A stretch of DNA of 7,338 nucleotides from Streptococcus oralis. Its GTDB lineage: Bacteria; Bacillota; Bacilli; Lactobacillales; Streptococcaceae. Shown here in pieces: positions 6,361 to 7,338 of this stretch. The stretch's first letter is position 1. The number at the start of each line of letters is the position of its first letter. A model generated the notes under the pieces. That model did not search any database. It saw only the letters and a list, made by a program, of their open reading frames with translations, and was not told the DNA's origin. The stretch spans positions 1 to 7,338 of the forward strand of contig CAJPKC010000057.1 in the NCBI GenBank assembly GCA_905370255.1, in the 5' to 3' direction. The position numbers were made by a program, and so were the translations under genes.

Positions 6361-6392
6361 GAAAAAAATAATTCAAGAATAGAGGAAAAATG

Positions 6393-7338
6393 ATGCAAGA
6401 AAAGATTTTGGTAACAGGTGGAGCAGGTTTTATCGGAACTCACACTGTCATTGAACTGGTCCAAGCTGGACATCAAGTTGTCGTGGTGGATAACTTGGTC
6501 AACAGTAGCCGTAAAAGTTTAGAAGTAGTGGAAAGAATCACAGGAGTAGAAATTCCTTTCTACGAAGCTGATATCCGCGATACAGATACACTTCGTGACA
6601 TTTTCAAACATGAAGAACCTACAGGAGTCATCCATTTTGCAGGTTTGAAGGCAGTTGGTGAGTCAACTCGTATCCCACTTGCCTACTATGATAACAATAT
6701 TGCCGGTACAGTTAGCCTTTTGAAGGCAATGGAAGAAAACAACTGTAAGAACATTATCTTCAGTTCTTCAGCAACAGTTTATGGAGATCCACATACTGTT
6801 CCAATCCTAGAAGATTTCCCACTTTCAGCTACCAACCCTTATGGCCGTACCAAGCTTATGCTGGAAGAAATCTTGACAGATATCCATAAAGCAGATTCAG
6901 AGTGGAACGTTGTCTTACTTCGTTACTTCAACCCAATTGGGGCGCATGAGAGTGGTGACCTAGGAGAAAATCCAAACGGTATTCCAAACAACCTTTTGCC
7001 ATATGTAACACAAGTCGCAGTTGGTAAGTTAGAACAAGTTCAAGTCTTCGGAGATGACTACGATACTGAAGATGGAACAGGTGTTCGTGACTATATCCAC
7101 GTCGTTGACCTAGCAAAAGGACACGTTGCAGCCCTTAAGAAGCTTCAAAAAGATTCAGGCCTAAACGTTTATAACCTTGGTACTGGAAAAGGCTACTCAG
7201 TTCTTGAAATTATCCAAAATATGGAAAAAGCTGTTGGACGCCCAATTCCATACCGTATCGTTGAACGTCGCCCAGGTGATATCGCAGCTTGCTACTCAGA
7301 CCCAGCAAAAGCTAAGGAAGAACTAGGTTGGGAAGCTG
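6393..7338 (+). CDS. galE: UDP-glucose 4-epimerase GalE (3' end cut by window)
   Basis: An extended short-chain dehydrogenase/reductase that interconverts UDP-glucose and UDP-galactose with bound NAD+ in the cytoplasm, serving galactose use (Leloir pathway) and supplying UDP-galactose for capsule and wall polymers. The window holds 315 codons and runs off the right edge; the family is usually about 338 residues, so roughly two dozen are missing. Visible are the NAD-binding GGAGFIG (9-15), the serine cluster with the catalytic Ser (SSSATVYG, 124-131), the catalytic YGRTK (Y150, K154), and the C-terminal RRPGDIAACYSDP stretch. Two adjacent in-frame ATGs (6390 and 6393) are possible starts; GAGG at 6382-6385 is four bases from the first and seven from the second, so the second is preferred. 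Nothing is broken in the visible part. Confidence 0.96.
   Translation, partial: MQEKILVTGGAGFIGTHTVIELVQAGHQVVVVDNLVNSSRKSLEVVERITGVEIPFYEADIRDTDTLRDIFKHEEPTGVIHFAGLKAVGESTRIPLAYYDNNIAGTVSLLKAMEENNCKNIIFSSSATVYGDPHTVPILEDFPLSATNPYGRTKLMLEEILTDIHKADSEWNVVLLRYFNPIGAHESGDLGENPNGIPNNLLPYVTQVAVGKLEQVQVFGDDYDTEDGTGVRDYIHVVDLAKGHVAALKKLQKDSGLNVYNLGTGKGYSVLEIIQNMEKAVGRPIPYRIVERRPGDIAACYSDPAKAKEELGWEA

Noticed and set aside
6928..7116. Minus-strand open frame of 62 codons inside galE
   Set aside because: It is antisense to conserved galE sequence with a His/Leu/Arg-rich composition typical of a reverse-frame artefact.
1..7338. Mobile elements, BOX/RUP repeats, CRISPR arrays or competence (ComX) boxes
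   Set aside because: I found no transposase remnants, regular spaced repeats, recognisable BOX/RUP sequence or TACGAATA box by eye.

Overview
The window looks like chromosomal DNA of a mitis-group Streptococcus (S. pneumoniae, S. mitis, S. oralis or a close relative). This rests on low GC content, consensus TTGACA/TATAAT and extended -10 (TGnTATAAT) promoters, AGGAGG-type ribosome binding sites, and a gene set (Exp7-type P-type ATPase, TrmK, Nif3-like protein, DadA-like oxidoreductase, GalE) that I recognise from pneumococcus. Identification is by eye, without database searches.

The left 1.2 kb is read on the minus strand and holds three compact units. The rightmost is a PlsC-like lysophospholipid acyltransferase (395-1144) with its own promoter and a hairpin terminator. 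Next is a threonine tRNA with anticodon GGT (216-288), with a TTGACA-17-TATACT promoter and an intrinsic terminator. The leftmost is a promoter (TTGACA-17-TAAAAT) that drives a roughly 140-nt structured RNA ending in a terminator at the window edge. That RNA has a GNRA hairpin, a possible pseudoknot and competing hairpins before the terminator. It has no convincing ORF and matches no RNA family I can name. It is the best candidate here for something undescribed: a small RNA, or an attenuator/riboswitch leader for a gene outside the window to the left.

From about 1.24 kb onward everything is on the plus strand. exp7 (1276-3612) encodes a P-type cation-transporting ATPase with an intact phosphorylation site and strong terminator. 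Its start lacks a Shine-Dalgarno sequence and lies where transcription from the visible -10 element should begin, so it may be leaderless. A new transcription unit then starts at an extended -10 promoter: trmK (tRNA m1A22 methyltransferase), overlapping by 14 bases a Nif3/DUF34 metal-binding protein, followed after 16 bases by a DadA-type FAD oxidoreductase. galE (UDP-glucose 4-epimerase) follows from its own extended -10 promoter and runs off the right edge.

The genes serve phospholipid synthesis, ion transport, tRNA modification and metabolism, and sugar-nucleotide supply. The window looks mostly like core genome, with no insertion sequence, phage gene or CRISPR seen. The trmK-nif3 overlap and the tight link to the FAD enzyme suggest co-expression of those three genes.
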